Origin: UKL13-3 sp964392775
GTDB taxonomy: Bacteria; Bacteroidota; Bacteroidia; UKL13-3
NCBI GenBank assembly: GCA_964392775.1
Contig: CAYMRD010000001.1
Span: 158,420-222,419, forward strand
Length of the DNA stretch: 64,000 nt
Direction: 5' to 3'
Under the pieces are notes generated by a model. The model saw only the letters and a list, made by a program, of their open reading frames with translations, made no database searches and was not told the origin of the DNA. Made by a program: the position numbers and the translations under genes. Positions 50,096 through 60,197 of this stretch are shown here, in pieces; within the stretch, counting starts at the first letter, position 1; each line of letters begins with the position of its first letter.

Positions 50096-51805
50096 ATGAA
50101 TACATTGCAACAACCCTCATGGACTGAAAAGCTTTCAACTGTGGGGGGTGTTGCGTTATTGCTGTGTTGTTTCGGCATGCAGTTGTACGCCTTCAACAAA
50201 GGGTTTGATATTACCGATGAAGGCTATAATGTGCAGTTGATGCGCTCCCGGTTTGTGGGTACATCCAATACCTATTTTTTTGAAGTGTACAGGTTGTTGT
50301 TTGGCTGGTTGCCTTATCAATTGTGGGCTTTCAGGTTGGTCAGCACAGTATTGCTTTTTGCATCCAACGTATTGGTGGTGGTGGGAGCTTTTCGGTATTT
50401 TACCATTCCTTTCAAACCTTTATACGTTGCGGTTGCCCTGCTGGGTATTCCGTTATCGGTTTCGCTCGACCCGGTAACCTTTAGTTATAATTATGCTGCG
50501 GCTGTGTTTACGTTGGCTGCGGTCGGATTATTTTTAATGGCCGCTGCCGCTGATTCAGGAAATAAACAAATAACATTTTTAGTCCTTTCAGGTATCAGCA
50601 CAGCCATGGTGGCCATGTGTAAAATAACAGGCGGAATGGCCTTGTTGGGCACATTGGGAATACTCTTGTTCTTTATGTTTCCATTCCGGTGGAAAGCAGT
50701 TTGGGGATTTGGCTTGGGATGGATTTTGTACCAAAGTATTCATGCGGTTTTCGCAACACCTTTTTGGGTACAGCTCCAACTGATATTGGATGCAAGTCCC
50801 ATTTTTAAACAAATGGACCCGCACTACAGTCCATGGAATATGCTCAACGAAGCATGGTTGTTTACACGCGGCCAGCTCGAACTGTGTTTGTTGTTTGGCA
50901 TAGGCTGGTTGCTGTATCGTTATACGCCTGCACGCTGGAAGGCATTGCCTTTAGCAGCAGTTGCCGGGTATGCCTGGTATCTGTATTCTACCAGTATATA
51001 CCAATTAACGGGTTATGTTGTGGTATTGTTTGCGGCCTTCTGCGTGGCCTTCTCCATCGTTCATCAAACACAATGGAAAACAATCACCTTCAAACAACTG
51101 AAAGATGCTTTGATTTTACTGTTGTTGTGGAGTGTGCCTATGATTGTTTCATTGGGAACCAACAATAATTTTAACTACAATTATGTGTTTGCTGCTTCGC
51201 CTTTGCTGGTAGTGGGTATCGTTTTGCTTCATCCAAAACGGGAACAACTGCAAGGGTATGCACCGGTATTATTGCTTGTATTGGCTCTTGCCATCGGGCA
51301 TGTGTGTTATATCAAAATTTTGTTTCAGCCCTACCGTATTTTGCCGTTGGCTCAACAAACTACCAGGGTGTTGGACTTGCCGGTGTTGAACGGAACTCAA
51401 TTGGATGTAGTCTCTGTTCAGCGGTTTTCGCGTTTAAAAGAAACGATGGAACAACATGGTTTTACGCCCGGTAAGCCTGTGGTTTGTTTGGGTAAGATGC
51501 AAGGTGTGATGTCTGTATTGGAAACATCATCTCCCGGAGGCGTGATGTTTTCTCCGGTGTTTAAAGAATTGTATTTGCACAATTTGCAGGCAGATACGCT
51601 TATGTACTCCGAACCTTATTTTATCATCAGCGATGCTCCGCTATACAGTGAGCTGTCGATGTATATGCAGGATAACTGGGGCGAGCGTTTTACGGCTATC
51701 CTTTCTCAAAAGTTGAACCATGAAATGCAATGGAACCTGATTGATTCGGTATCCTTTGAAAACAGCCCAATGGGTAAGTTGTATCTGTATGTTTCTCATC
51801 GTTAG
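50096..51805 (+). CDS. Polytopic membrane glycosyltransferase-like protein (GT39/ArnT-like)
   Basis: 569 residues, about ten to twelve hydrophobic helices. The first loop has 'GFDITDEGYNVQLM', in the position of the acidic catalytic motif of lipid-linked-sugar glycosyltransferases (GT-C fold). A soluble C-terminal part follows ('FSPVFKELYLHNLQADTLMY'). Probably transfers a sugar from a polyprenyl phosphate donor at the periplasmic face; donor and acceptor unknown. Starts 23 bp after parC, so may be co-transcribed. Confidence 0.65.
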   Translation: MNTLQQPSWTEKLSTVGGVALLLCCFGMQLYAFNKGFDITDEGYNVQLMRSRFVGTSNTYFFEVYRLLFGWLPYQLWAFRLVSTVLLFASNVLVVVGAFRYFTIPFKPLYVAVALLGIPLSVSLDPVTFSYNYAAAVFTLAAVGLFLMAAAADSGNKQITFLVLSGISTAMVAMCKITGGMALLGTLGILLFFMFPFRWKAVWGFGLGWILYQSIHAVFATPFWVQLQLILDASPIFKQMDPHYSPWNMLNEAWLFTRGQLELCLLFGIGWLLYRYTPARWKALPLAAVAGYAWYLYSTSIYQLTGYVVVLFAAFCVAFSIVHQTQWKTITFKQLKDALILLLLWSVPMIVSLGTNNNFNYNYVFAASPLLVVGIVLLHPKREQLQGYAPVLLLVLALAIGHVCYIKILFQPYRILPLAQQTTRVLDLPVLNGTQLDVVSVQRFSRLKETMEQHGFTPGKPVVCLGKMQGVMSVLETSSPGGVMFSPVFKELYLHNLQADTLMYSEPYFIISDAPLYSELSMYMQDNWGERFTAILSQKLNHEMQWNLIDSVSFENSPMGKLYLYVSHR

Positions 51806-51905
51806 AAGAATGCTTCACGGTTTGGCAAGAGCTCCGCAAAACAGTATTTTCGCATGGTGAGATAAAACTCATCATCGCGGGTAAAACCTCGCGAGCAATA
51901 AACTG

Positions 51906-52844
51906 ATGAAAGTATACCGAAGCTTAGACGAACTGCCTGTTATTCCCAATGCCATTGTTACGCAAGGAACCTTTGATGGAGTGCATGCTGCACATAAGGT
52001 TATCATTAACAGGGTGAAGGAACTGGCGCGGTTGCACAAAGGTGAAACCGTTTTAATGACTTTCGATCCGCATCCGCGCATGGTCTTATTTCCTGATGAA
52101 CATGGTTTGCGTTTGCTGCATACGCTGGATGAAAAAATTGTGGCGCTAGAGGGCGAAGGTATAGATCACCTGGTGGTGATTCCGTTTACACAGGCTTTTT
52201 CCCGCCTTACGTCCATGCAGTTTATCCGCGATATCATTGTCAATAAAATAGGAACCAAGGTTTTGGTGATTGGTTATGATCACCGCTTTGGTAAAAACAG
52301 GGAAGGTTCGTTCGAACATTTGCGCGAGTTTTCTTCATTATATGGATTTGAGGTAGAGGAAATTCCGGAGCAGGATGTGGATGAAGTGGCTGTGAGTTCA
52401 AGCCGTATCCGCAAAGCGCTGGAGGCGGGCGATGTGGCCGGGGCCGCCCGTTACCTTGGGAAACCGTATGCCATTCACGCCACAGTGGCCCGTGGTAAGC
52501 AGCTGGGCCGGACCATCGGATTTCCTACGGCCAATCTGGTTGTTACCCATCCGGCCAAACTTATTCCGGCTGATGGAGTGTATGCTGTGCAGGTTTTTTT
52601 CAACAACCGGTTGTACAATGGTATGCTCAACTCGGGCTACCGTCCAACCGTGGATGGAAAGATGCACGCTATTGAAGTTCACCTGTTTGAATTTAACGAA
52701 GACTTATACGGGCAAACCATTGAGGTGAGATATGTTGATAAACTGCGCTCCGAAATGAAGTTTGACGGTATCGAATCACTCAAAAATCAGCTTGAAAAGG
52801 ATAAATTGCACGCTTTAGCAGTTTTACAAAAAGCCGGTTCATGA
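51906..52844 (+). CDS. ribF: Bifunctional riboflavin kinase / FAD synthetase
   Basis: 312 residues. N-terminal nucleotidyltransferase domain with 'QGTFDGVHAAHKVII' and 'FDPHPRMVLF'; C-terminal riboflavin kinase domain with 'GRTIGFPTANLVV', 'ADGVYAVQVFF' and 'NSGYRPTVDG'. Converts riboflavin to FMN and then FAD in the cytoplasm. Overlaps the following M23 peptidase gene by 4 bp. Confidence 0.95.
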   Translation: MKVYRSLDELPVIPNAIVTQGTFDGVHAAHKVIINRVKELARLHKGETVLMTFDPHPRMVLFPDEHGLRLLHTLDEKIVALEGEGIDHLVVIPFTQAFSRLTSMQFIRDIIVNKIGTKVLVIGYDHRFGKNREGSFEHLREFSSLYGFEVEEIPEQDVDEVAVSSSRIRKALEAGDVAGAARYLGKPYAIHATVARGKQLGRTIGFPTANLVVTHPAKLIPADGVYAVQVFFNNRLYNGMLNSGYRPTVDGKMHAIEVHLFEFNEDLYGQTIEVRYVDKLRSEMKFDGIESLKNQLEKDKLHALAVLQKAGS

Positions 52845-53803
52845 TTGTACGCAGATTCCTTTTTCCTATATATTTTATACTCTTGTTTTTGGTCGCTCAA
52901 CCTGCCTTTGCTCAGGTTCCCGAACACCCCGATTCAACCCTCACCGATTCTGCTGATGTTGAAGAAGAGGAGGATGACGAGGGCGAGGGTGATTTTGATG
53001 CCAACTTTACGGGTTACTCGGATGTTTCCTATTGGGATTTATTGCGCGACCCGAATTTTAAGTTCGACTCCAACATGATTCCCAATGCACATTATGAAGG
53101 TGCTGTTTGGGATACCATTACCATCAATCCGTATAAGGTAGATTTAAAAGGCATGAGGGATACGGTATTGCTGGAACTGAAGGATTCATACGATTGCGCT
53201 TTTCACCCCCCGGCTATTGGTGATCTTTCGTCTAACTTTGGTTTCAGACGTTGGGGAAAACGTCCAAAGTTTCATTATGGAGTGGATGTGCGCATGGAAG
53301 TGGGGGATCCGGTATATGCCATGTTTGATGGGGTGGTACGCGTTTCCAAGCGCAGTGTCGATTACGGATATGTTGTACTCATTCGTCATTACAACGGACT
53401 CGAAACCCTGTATGCACATTTTAGCCAGCTCCTTGTGTATTCGGGTCAGCCGGTACGTTCAGGTGATATCATCGGACTTGCAGGCAGTACCGGAAGAAGT
53501 ACAGGTCCGCATTTGCATTTTGAAGTGCGCTATAAAGGAGAAAAAATTGATCCTAACAAAATAGTCTATTTCCCTTCGGGTTCTTTGCTCAGCGATACCC
53601 TTCAAATTGACCGCGGATGTTTTTCCCATTTGTATCAGGTAAAAGCTACAAAGCTTAAATCACAGTATCACATTGTAAAACGGGGAGAAACCCTGGGTAA
53701 AATTGCCTATCGCTATGGTATCAGTGTAAAACACCTGGCCAAACTCAATCATATCTCAACTAAAACAACATTGAAAGCAGGGCGCAGGTTGAGGATTAGG
53801 TAG
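52841..53803 (+). CDS. M23 family metallopeptidase with C-terminal LysM domain
   Basis: 320 residues, signal peptide ('FILLFLVAQPAFAQVP'), then an acidic low-complexity stretch (about residues 38-52). The peptidase domain has 'KFHYGVDVRMEVGDPVYAMF' (His and Asp zinc ligands) and 'STGPHLHFEVR' (HxH). A LysM motif at the C terminus ('YHIVKRGETLGKIAYRYGIS') binds peptidoglycan. Likely a periplasmic cell-wall endopeptidase acting in growth or division. Confidence 0.93.
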   Translation: MIVRRFLFPIYFILLFLVAQPAFAQVPEHPDSTLTDSADVEEEEDDEGEGDFDANFTGYSDVSYWDLLRDPNFKFDSNMIPNAHYEGAVWDTITINPYKVDLKGMRDTVLLELKDSYDCAFHPPAIGDLSSNFGFRRWGKRPKFHYGVDVRMEVGDPVYAMFDGVVRVSKRSVDYGYVVLIRHYNGLETLYAHFSQLLVYSGQPVRSGDIIGLAGSTGRSTGPHLHFEVRYKGEKIDPNKIVYFPSGSLLSDTLQIDRGCFSHLYQVKATKLKSQYHIVKRGETLGKIAYRYGISVKHLAKLNHISTKTTLKAGRRLRIR

Positions 53804-53873
53804 AATTTAAGATGTGTGATTTAGGATTTGTGATTTAAGAATGTTCCACCTTCTATCATCTAATCTCCAACCT

Positions 53874-54338
53874 CTAATTAAACAATCCGCTTTCAAATCC
53901 ATCGTCAATCAGCAGGTTTGTTTTATCATCGGCAGCTTGGGTGGCCAGTACATCACAACGTTCATTTTCTTTATGTCCGGCATGTCCTTTAATCCAGCGC
54001 ATGCTGATATGGTGTTTGGGTGCAATACGCAGGAAACGTTGCCACAGATCGGCATTCTTCTTTCCTTTAAAGTTTATTCGCTGCCAGTTGTCGAGCCATT
54101 TTTTTTCGATGGCATCACACACATATTTCGAATCGGTGAAAATGGTGACGTGTAAGCCTGCCAACTTTAACGATTCCAATGCAACAATAACGGCCAGTAA
54201 TTCCATTCGGTTATTGGTGGTTTTACGGTATCCGGCTGAAAGTTCTTTATAGTGTTTTCCCGAGTGTAATAATACGCCATAACCACCGGGACCGGGATTG
54301 CCACGGGCTGCTCCATCTGTATAAATTTTTACCTGCAC
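53874..54338 (-). CDS. rnhA: Ribonuclease HI
   Basis: 154 residues. Catalytic acidic residues: Asp in 'KIYTDGAARGNPG', Glu in 'TTNNRMELLAV', Asp in 'TIFTDSKYVCDAI', Asp in 'NERCDVLATQAA'. Degrades RNA of RNA-DNA hybrids. Convergent with the M23 peptidase gene. Confidence 0.95.
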   Translation of the reverse strand: MQVKIYTDGAARGNPGPGGYGVLLHSGKHYKELSAGYRKTTNNRMELLAVIVALESLKLAGLHVTIFTDSKYVCDAIEKKWLDNWQRINFKGKKNADLWQRFLRIAPKHHISMRWIKGHAGHKENERCDVLATQAADDKTNLLIDDGFESGLFN

Positions 54339-54382
54339 GTTGTTCTGTTCTTAAATATCCATACATTCATGGTTGTTCTCTA

Positions 54383-54889
54383 TTAGTTGTTGCTCACAAT
54401 GTTGAATGTACCCTTTAGTTTTTTGGTAACTGTTTGTTTGTTTTCGCCTCTGCCCGTTTGCACTTTTATGTTAAGGTTGATATACCATTCTGTTTTACTC
54501 ATACGGGTACCTTTAATGGTTCCGGAGGTAATGGCAAACGTTCCACGGTCGGTACAATAACAGCTTTTATATAAGTATGCCTGAGCTGTTTCGAGTTGTT
54601 TACCGGTAAGTATAAATTTCCCGGTTTTGTCGGGTACAATGGTAAAACCAATTTGTTCGATGTATTCGTCATCGGCTATACCTTCTTGTTGGGCTGCAGT
54701 GTAACGGTATTGAAACAAAAGCAATCCACTGCTGTCGCGCTGCTCGGAGTTGAGTGTACCATCGGGATAACCGATGAGTATTGCAGCTCTATCTAGCAGA
54801 ACCTCACGCTCAATTTTTGCCGGTGTTTGTTGGGCCCAAACCGTTGTGGAGAACAACACCAAAGTGAATACTCTAACGAATGCTTTCAT
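54383..54889 (-). CDS. Exported hypothetical protein
   Basis: 168 residues with a signal peptide ('VFTLVLFSTTVWAQQT'). The mature part has two close Cys ('YKSCYCTDRG') and a beta-rich C terminus ('WYINLNIKVQTGRGENKQ'). Its central region reads like the 'DUF4468 with TBP-like fold' group of Bacteroidetes exported proteins, but I am not certain. It lies between folC and rnhA on the same strand. Confidence 0.6.
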   Translation of the reverse strand: MKAFVRVFTLVLFSTTVWAQQTPAKIEREVLLDRAAILIGYPDGTLNSEQRDSSGLLLFQYRYTAAQQEGIADDEYIEQIGFTIVPDKTGKFILTGKQLETAQAYLYKSCYCTDRGTFAITSGTIKGTRMSKTEWYINLNIKVQTGRGENKQTVTKKLKGTFNIVSNN

Positions 54890-54907
54890 GTGGTAAAAAT
54901 ACGATTA

Positions 54908-56197
54908 TCAAACTACTTCGGCTACAACAAAAGTGCTGCCTCCAATAAAAATCACATCATCTGTTTCTGCTTGTTCTTGCGCTGCTTTCAGGGCATTGGC
55001 CACACTTCCATAAGCCTTTCCTCTGAGGTTCATTTGATTGGCAATAACCGCAAGTTCATCGGCAGGTAAGGCACGCGGAATGTCCGCATTGCAAAAATAA
55101 TACACGGCATGTTTAGGCAAGAGCGACAATACTTTGGAGATGTCTTTATCTTTCACCATCCCAATCACCATGTGCAGTGTTTGATAATTGATCTGGCCCA
55201 GTTGTTCGATGATGTATTGAATACCGTTTACATTGTGTCCGGTATCGCAAATGGTTAAAGGAGATTCGGATAATACCTGCCAGCGACCCATCAATCCGGT
55301 GTTTTGTTTAACGTTGCCGATGCCCTTACAAATATCCTCATCCGTTAGTTGAAACGTGCCTGATTGCTTGAGTTGCAACAAAGCAGTGAGCACGGTTGGT
55401 ATATTGTATTGCTGATAAGTTCCGGGTAAATCACAAGTGAGTTGATGCAGCCATTCAGTGCCATTTATAACCACATCGCAGGTGCTTGTATGGTTGGTGT
55501 GATTGTAAGATTGCAACGTCACCACATCGCGTGCAAACACAAGCGGACTGTTTTCGTCTTTGGCTTTTTGGATGAATACATCTGCTGTTTTGGTTTGGTA
55601 CTCGCCAATTACAACAGGTATTTGTGGTTTGATGATGCCCGCTTTTTCGGCAGCGATAAGAGGCAGTGTATTGCCCAGCATATCCGTATGGTCCCAGCCA
55701 ATGTTGGTGATAACAGATAATACAGGTGTAATCACATTGGTTGAATCCAATCGTCCGCCTAAGCCCGTTTCAATGATAGCGATATCGATCTGCTCTTTGG
55801 CAAAATAATCGAAACACAAAGCAACGGTCCACTCAAAAAACGAAGGTTCAATAGTATCAAAAACCGATTTGTATTGCTCTACAAAGTCAACAACATATTG
55901 TTCGGGAATCATCTCTCCATTGATGCGAATACGTTCCCTGAAATCTTTAAGGTGAGGCGATGTATATAACCCCACTTTATAACCCGCCTCCTGCAATACC
56001 GAAGCCAGCATGTGGGATGTAGAACCCTTGCCGTTGGTGCCGGCAATATGAATGCTTGTAAACTTGTGTTGCGGTTGGTTAAGCACTTCACACAACGCAA
56101 GTGTATTGGTTAAATCCTTTTTAAAAGCGGCAGCCCCAATGCGTGTAAACATGGGCAGACGACTGAACAAATAGTCGAGGGTTTCAGGGTAGGTCAT
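54908..56197 (-). CDS. folC: Folylpolyglutamate synthase / dihydrofolate synthase
   Basis: 429 residues from ATG 56197 ('MTYPETLDYLFSRLPMFTRI'). The Mur-ligase family P-loop is 'HIAGTNGKGSTSHML', followed by 'GLYTSPHLKDFRERIRING', 'ETGLGGRLDSTNV', 'NIGWDHTDMLG' and 'CDTGHNVNGI'. Adds glutamate to folates. The frame is open for another 54 codons upstream, but that part translates a heptamer repeat and is not coding. Confidence 0.93.
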   Translation of the reverse strand: MTYPETLDYLFSRLPMFTRIGAAAFKKDLTNTLALCEVLNQPQHKFTSIHIAGTNGKGSTSHMLASVLQEAGYKVGLYTSPHLKDFRERIRINGEMIPEQYVVDFVEQYKSVFDTIEPSFFEWTVALCFDYFAKEQIDIAIIETGLGGRLDSTNVITPVLSVITNIGWDHTDMLGNTLPLIAAEKAGIIKPQIPVVIGEYQTKTADVFIQKAKDENSPLVFARDVVTLQSYNHTNHTSTCDVVINGTEWLHQLTCDLPGTYQQYNIPTVLTALLQLKQSGTFQLTDEDICKGIGNVKQNTGLMGRWQVLSESPLTICDTGHNVNGIQYIIEQLGQINYQTLHMVIGMVKDKDISKVLSLLPKHAVYYFCNADIPRALPADELAVIANQMNLRGKAYGSVANALKAAQEQAETDDVIFIGGSTFVVAEVV

Positions 56198-56260
56198 GGA
56201 AAATGGTAGCAATATCGCTAGTTGCAAATGTATAGCTCCGAAGGAATTAATAATGAATAA

Positions 56261-56316
56261 TTGGAGGTTGGAGGTTGGAGGTTGGAGGTTGGAGGTTGGA
56301 GGTTGGAGGTTGGAGG
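56261..56316. repeat. Heptanucleotide tandem repeat, eight copies of TTGGAGG
   Basis: Eight perfect copies plus a degenerate ninth (TTGGAAGG), 64 bp upstream of the folC start and in the gap between folC and tonB. A slippage-prone repeat. The rest of the 56198-56560 gap shows no gene. Confidence 0.95.
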
Positions 56317-56560
56317 TTGGAAGGAGTGAATATATGAGTTCAAAAATGGCAAGCGACAATACTTCGTGCCTTTCTTCTTTCTTACAAAATTCGAGGCCTT
56401 CGTGTACAAATCAACAAAGTCAATATTTCGAACCGTGTAATTTTTATACACAAAGGCTCAAAAAAAGAAAGATGAAAGAACACGAATGAAGAGCAATCAA
56501 CTTCCTTACCTTTATGTTTCGACCAATTAACATATTAACCAATCAACATAATTAACATAT

Positions 56561-57409
56561 CTACTGCTTAAATCGGAATATAAACGTCATCGTCCCAAAC
56601 TGCTCTTCCGGGCCATCAGGCTTAGGAGAGAACCTTGCTTCCATCGCTCCCCTGCGGGCTTTTTCAAGTAGGGCAGGAGTGAGGTTCGTAGTTCCTTTAT
56701 ATCCGGGTTCAGCTTTGGTTACTTTTCCGCTGCGGTCAACGGTGATGCTCACCACAACCGTTCCGGTTTCGCGTGAGTTATCTGTAACATCCGGTCTACG
56801 TGCAAGAATTCTTCCATCTAAAGAGTAGCCTACACCATTACCATCTCCATTACCTGTGCCTGTTCCGTTTCCTGTACCACCTAAGCCATTGCCTATGCCA
56901 TTTCCATCAGGACTGCCACCTTCAACACCATCGGGACGGCCTTCGTTACCGGGAATGCTTCCATCGCCCGAACCACCTTGTGCGGTGGCAGAGGTATTCT
57001 TTTTAAACATGGCACGCTGGTCGGCTGTGCGTGGCTTTTCAACGGGTTGCTCAACCGGTTTTTCAACGGGCTTTTTTACTTCTGTTTTCTTTGGGGTTTC
57101 GATAATTTTTTTAGCAGCTACCTGAACTTCTTCAACATCCTGTGTTACGGTTTGTTGTTCTTCGGGAGCAGGTGCGGGAACAGCTTCAACAGGTGTGGGT
57201 TCGGCTACCGGAACGTCACTCGGGCCGCCCATATCCAGTTCGCCTAACGCCATCGAAAGTTCCATGCCTCCTGCATCCAGCGGAGGATCATGTTCCTTGA
57301 GCATCGAAAACCATAACAACACCAACAGCAATACATGAAAGCTGCCGGTGGCGATATAACCAATCAATTTGGTTTGTTGTTCCTGTTTGTCCTGAAATAC
57401 CGTATTCAT
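56561..57409 (-). CDS. Energy transducer TonB
   Basis: 282 residues. One N-terminal membrane helix ('IATGSFHVLLLVLLWFSML'), a Pro/Glu/Lys-rich periplasm-spanning part ('VEKPVEQPVEKPR'), a Gly/Asn/Asp-rich linker ('GNGLGGTGNGTGTGNGDG') and a C-terminal TonB domain ('TGTVVVSITVDRSGKVTKAE', 'EARFSPKPDG'). Couples inner-membrane proton motive force to outer-membrane transporters. The Gly-rich linker is unusually long. exbB and exbD are not next to it in this window. Confidence 0.88.
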   Translation of the reverse strand: MNTVFQDKQEQQTKLIGYIATGSFHVLLLVLLWFSMLKEHDPPLDAGGMELSMALGELDMGGPSDVPVAEPTPVEAVPAPAPEEQQTVTQDVEEVQVAAKKIIETPKKTEVKKPVEKPVEQPVEKPRTADQRAMFKKNTSATAQGGSGDGSIPGNEGRPDGVEGGSPDGNGIGNGLGGTGNGTGTGNGDGNGVGYSLDGRILARRPDVTDNSRETGTVVVSITVDRSGKVTKAEPGYKGTTNLTPALLEKARRGAMEARFSPKPDGPEEQFGTMTFIFRFKQ

Positions 57410-57931
57410 ACTCTCTTCGGTTAACGACCCGGGCCGTTCTGTTATTGCTGCTAAACAACAGTTTATATTTTACATTTCTGCTGCCGGGTTAGTAACATTT
57501 GCACAGGAGGGGTAACTGTTATGGACAGAAAGAGAGGAGGAATGTAAACCGCAGCGAATGATGCATAAACACCCCGAGTGTTGGGTGCTTCGCAGAATGA
57601 AGAACTGAACGCAGAGCCGCTGAGAACGCAGAGGAGAATTCGAAGGAAGAAGTGCGTGGAGGTCCCTTTCAGGGGTATGGGGTAAAGGCAAAGATTCTGC
57701 TACGCAGAATGAAGAGAAATGCCAAAAGTGTGTTCAAAAGCCGTCACCCTGAGTTTATCGAAGGGGGGCAATGGGGTAAAACAGTTACAAGGTACCGGAT
57801 TCAGGGTAATAGAGAATTTGGTTGTTTTATATGAACCGTTTACTTTTACGGGAGCCAATGAATACCTCAAATCGTCAGTACAAAGGTATGTGCGAGTGTA
57901 TGGCGCATATAAACGAGTTGGCGGTCAGGCT
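57410..57931. other. Non-coding stretch with degenerate dispersed repeats
   Basis: It holds short motifs such as 'CGCAGAGCCGCTGAGAACGC' and two copies of GCAGAATGAAGA, similar to dispersed repeats in Bacteroidetes intergenic DNA. An open frame runs through the last 213 bases but has no family character, so I treat the gene as starting at 57932. Confidence 0.45.
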
Positions 57932-58804
57932 ATGACGGCCGGGCGACTTTCAACATACAAGCAAAAAAACAAAGTGACTAACAAGACAAATCACGACATA
58001 CTGACCGTATTTGAAATTTACAAAGACGCAGTTTTTGTAGTGGATGCTGACTTGCGTTTCTGGCAGTCGTTTTTGAAACTTTCAATTGACAAATACAAAA
58101 ATGAGAATTCACTACCAAATGAAGTTTTTTCAGCAATTTTTCCTGCTTACAACATCAATCCAATTACAAACGCTGGACTTCTAAAGATACACAAGAAAGT
58201 CATTTCAATAAATACTTTGGACTTAGATAAGCACAGTAAGGATTTCTTTGCCTGGGTGGCAAATCTTTCAATTCTTAAAACCTACAATGCCTTAGAGATT
58301 TTCCTTTTACAAGCAGTTCACCTAAGATACTTTCCCAATCAAAAAGATCCTATTGACAGTAAAAAGGGAGTTGAGCAAATCAATAAAGAAATCAAGACAT
58401 ACTTGAAGACTCAAAGCATTAATACCGAAACCAAGAACAACAGACACATAATTCAGTTTCTTAAACAGCAGTCAACAGACATAACCTCATTTTTGAAACT
58501 GCCAATACGAATTGACTTGACGACAAATTGGGAAAACTTCTTTGAGCTTGTTTCAATTTTACGTAATGTAATTGCTCATCAAGGGACAATCGTGGGTGCG
58601 GACACACATAACGATATTAAATCAAAAGCCAAGGATATTTTTCAAAGACATTTTGTTTTACCTAAAGACCATAACGATTACATCAATCTTTATCCTATTG
58701 CCGACCAATTTTTGAATTTCACTTCCCTTTACAATGACTTTGCTGTTAATACTGTAAAGTTGATGTATAATGAGAATGACCTGACAATATTTAAAATGAC
58801 CTAA
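57932..58804 (+). CDS. Hypothetical protein with HEPN-like RxxxxH motif
   Basis: 290 residues from ATG 57932 ('MTAGRLSTYKQKNKVTNKTN'), helical, no signal peptide. Near residue 218 'SILRNVIAHQGTIVG' contains Arg-x4-His, the signature of HEPN nucleases and of related abortive-infection proteins, within long helices. Upstream, 'ANLSILKTYNALEIFLLQAV' is also typical of HEPN helices. A role in RNA cleavage or defence is inference. Base composition is AT-richer than the housekeeping genes before it, hinting at transfer. Confidence 0.5.
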   Translation: MTAGRLSTYKQKNKVTNKTNHDILTVFEIYKDAVFVVDADLRFWQSFLKLSIDKYKNENSLPNEVFSAIFPAYNINPITNAGLLKIHKKVISINTLDLDKHSKDFFAWVANLSILKTYNALEIFLLQAVHLRYFPNQKDPIDSKKGVEQINKEIKTYLKTQSINTETKNNRHIIQFLKQQSTDITSFLKLPIRIDLTTNWENFFELVSILRNVIAHQGTIVGADTHNDIKSKAKDIFQRHFVLPKDHNDYINLYPIADQFLNFTSLYNDFAVNTVKLMYNENDLTIFKMT

Positions 58805-58905
58805 GAAACCTTACTCTGACCCACAGCAAGGCAGCGCTAACGCACGTTAATCGTCCGGATAAAAAAATTAAATGCGTTATTATGATACAATTAAGTTATG
58901 AAAAT

Positions 58906-60087
58906 ATGAAAAAGATAATTCTATGTCTAATGGTTTTCTTACCCCTGTATGCTAGTTGTCATAATAATTGGAAAACAATAAGCTATAATGGTGTTTCTCT
59001 AAATATCCCGTCTGATTGGGGAAGTAAAAACACCGTAAATCAGTATGAAAAAACTATCACTGAATATCAAATTTCTTGCTGGTCAAAAGACGAAGGGATA
59101 TCGCTGACAGTTCAATGGGTAGATGTTGAATTTGAATGCGATTTATACATTGAAGCATTGATAGAAACGCAAAAAAAACGATTCCCGATGTTTCGTGAAT
59201 TTGAGTACAGTAAAATCGTTGATGCGGATTTTTTGAATACGAAAGCAAAAAAATGTTATTTCCGCAAAAGTCTTGATTACGATGATGGAGTTGAAGGTGA
59301 ATGTTTTGCTTTTACAAAAAACAAATATTCGTATATTGTATTGATTTGTGGCGACAGAAAATTCTACAAATCGAATGACTACAACAGCATGTTGAATAGT
59401 ATCAAGCCTAATTTTTCGGGCACTGAACAACCCAAAGAAAATACGGTACACACCTCTGAAACAGAAGATGATTTTATTCGTTATGAATTTCGAGAATATA
59501 GCTTGTCTGTGCCAAAAACAATGGAATTGCGAAACGAAAATTCCTATATGTCGCTAGGCAAAGATATAATGCGTGACAAAATCAAAAGCATTAAAAAGAT
59601 TGATGTTGGCGATTTCAACTTCGTTTTTCAGCCGGCAGGCTCAGACGATATTCAAAATTATGATCGGCAAAAGAAATCATTGGATCTGTATGCGCGAGTT
59701 CTGATAAATTATCAAAAGGGCCATAAAGACGACTATATGAGTTGGAATGACAATACTATATTTACACAAAATGAATATAATAAACTGAATAAAACTTTCA
59801 AAGACAACTTATTGTCGCAATCCGAAGAAGCACAAAAGAGGAATATGGAACTTTTGAATGTTGAAAATATTAAAATCGGCAAAAATTCAAAAAAGTATGT
59901 TTACCTTAAGCAGACCTACACGCGAAAAGGGCTAAAGGGAAATGTTAAGGTTATTGATTATTATCTGTTCAATAATAACGAAATGGTAAAACTGACGCTC
60001 AGCTATCGGATTACCGAGGAGAATTTATGGAGGAAAGATTTTGAAAAAATACTTGATACATTTAGTTTTAATTCTAAGAATAAATAA
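58906..60087 (+). CDS. Exported hypothetical protein
   Basis: 393 residues from ATG 58906 ('MKKIILCLMVFLPLYASC'), a signal peptide that could be a lipoprotein signal. Two related halves follow, each with 'NGVSLNIPSDWGSKN' or 'REYSLSVPKTMELRNE' openings, resembling PsbP/DUF1795-like domains found twice. Function unknown. It lies among accessory genes of similar AT content. Confidence 0.5.
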   Translation: MKKIILCLMVFLPLYASCHNNWKTISYNGVSLNIPSDWGSKNTVNQYEKTITEYQISCWSKDEGISLTVQWVDVEFECDLYIEALIETQKKRFPMFREFEYSKIVDADFLNTKAKKCYFRKSLDYDDGVEGECFAFTKNKYSYIVLICGDRKFYKSNDYNSMLNSIKPNFSGTEQPKENTVHTSETEDDFIRYEFREYSLSVPKTMELRNENSYMSLGKDIMRDKIKSIKKIDVGDFNFVFQPAGSDDIQNYDRQKKSLDLYARVLINYQKGHKDDYMSWNDNTIFTQNEYNKLNKTFKDNLLSQSEEAQKRNMELLNVENIKIGKNSKKYVYLKQTYTRKGLKGNVKVIDYYLFNNNEMVKLTLSYRITEENLWRKDFEKILDTFSFNSKNK

Positions 60088-60197
60088 TAAGAACAGAATA
60101 CTATTTACGGTATTAGTGCTCTCCTCAATTATCTTGGATAATCACAATTCTAAGATGAAATAATGAGAGGTTTAACATTCTTATAAATTTTTAAATT

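Noticed and set aside
56198..56359. N-terminal extension of FolC
   Set aside because: The extension is a translated heptamer repeat (PPTSNLQ units); the family start is MTYPETLDYL at 56197.
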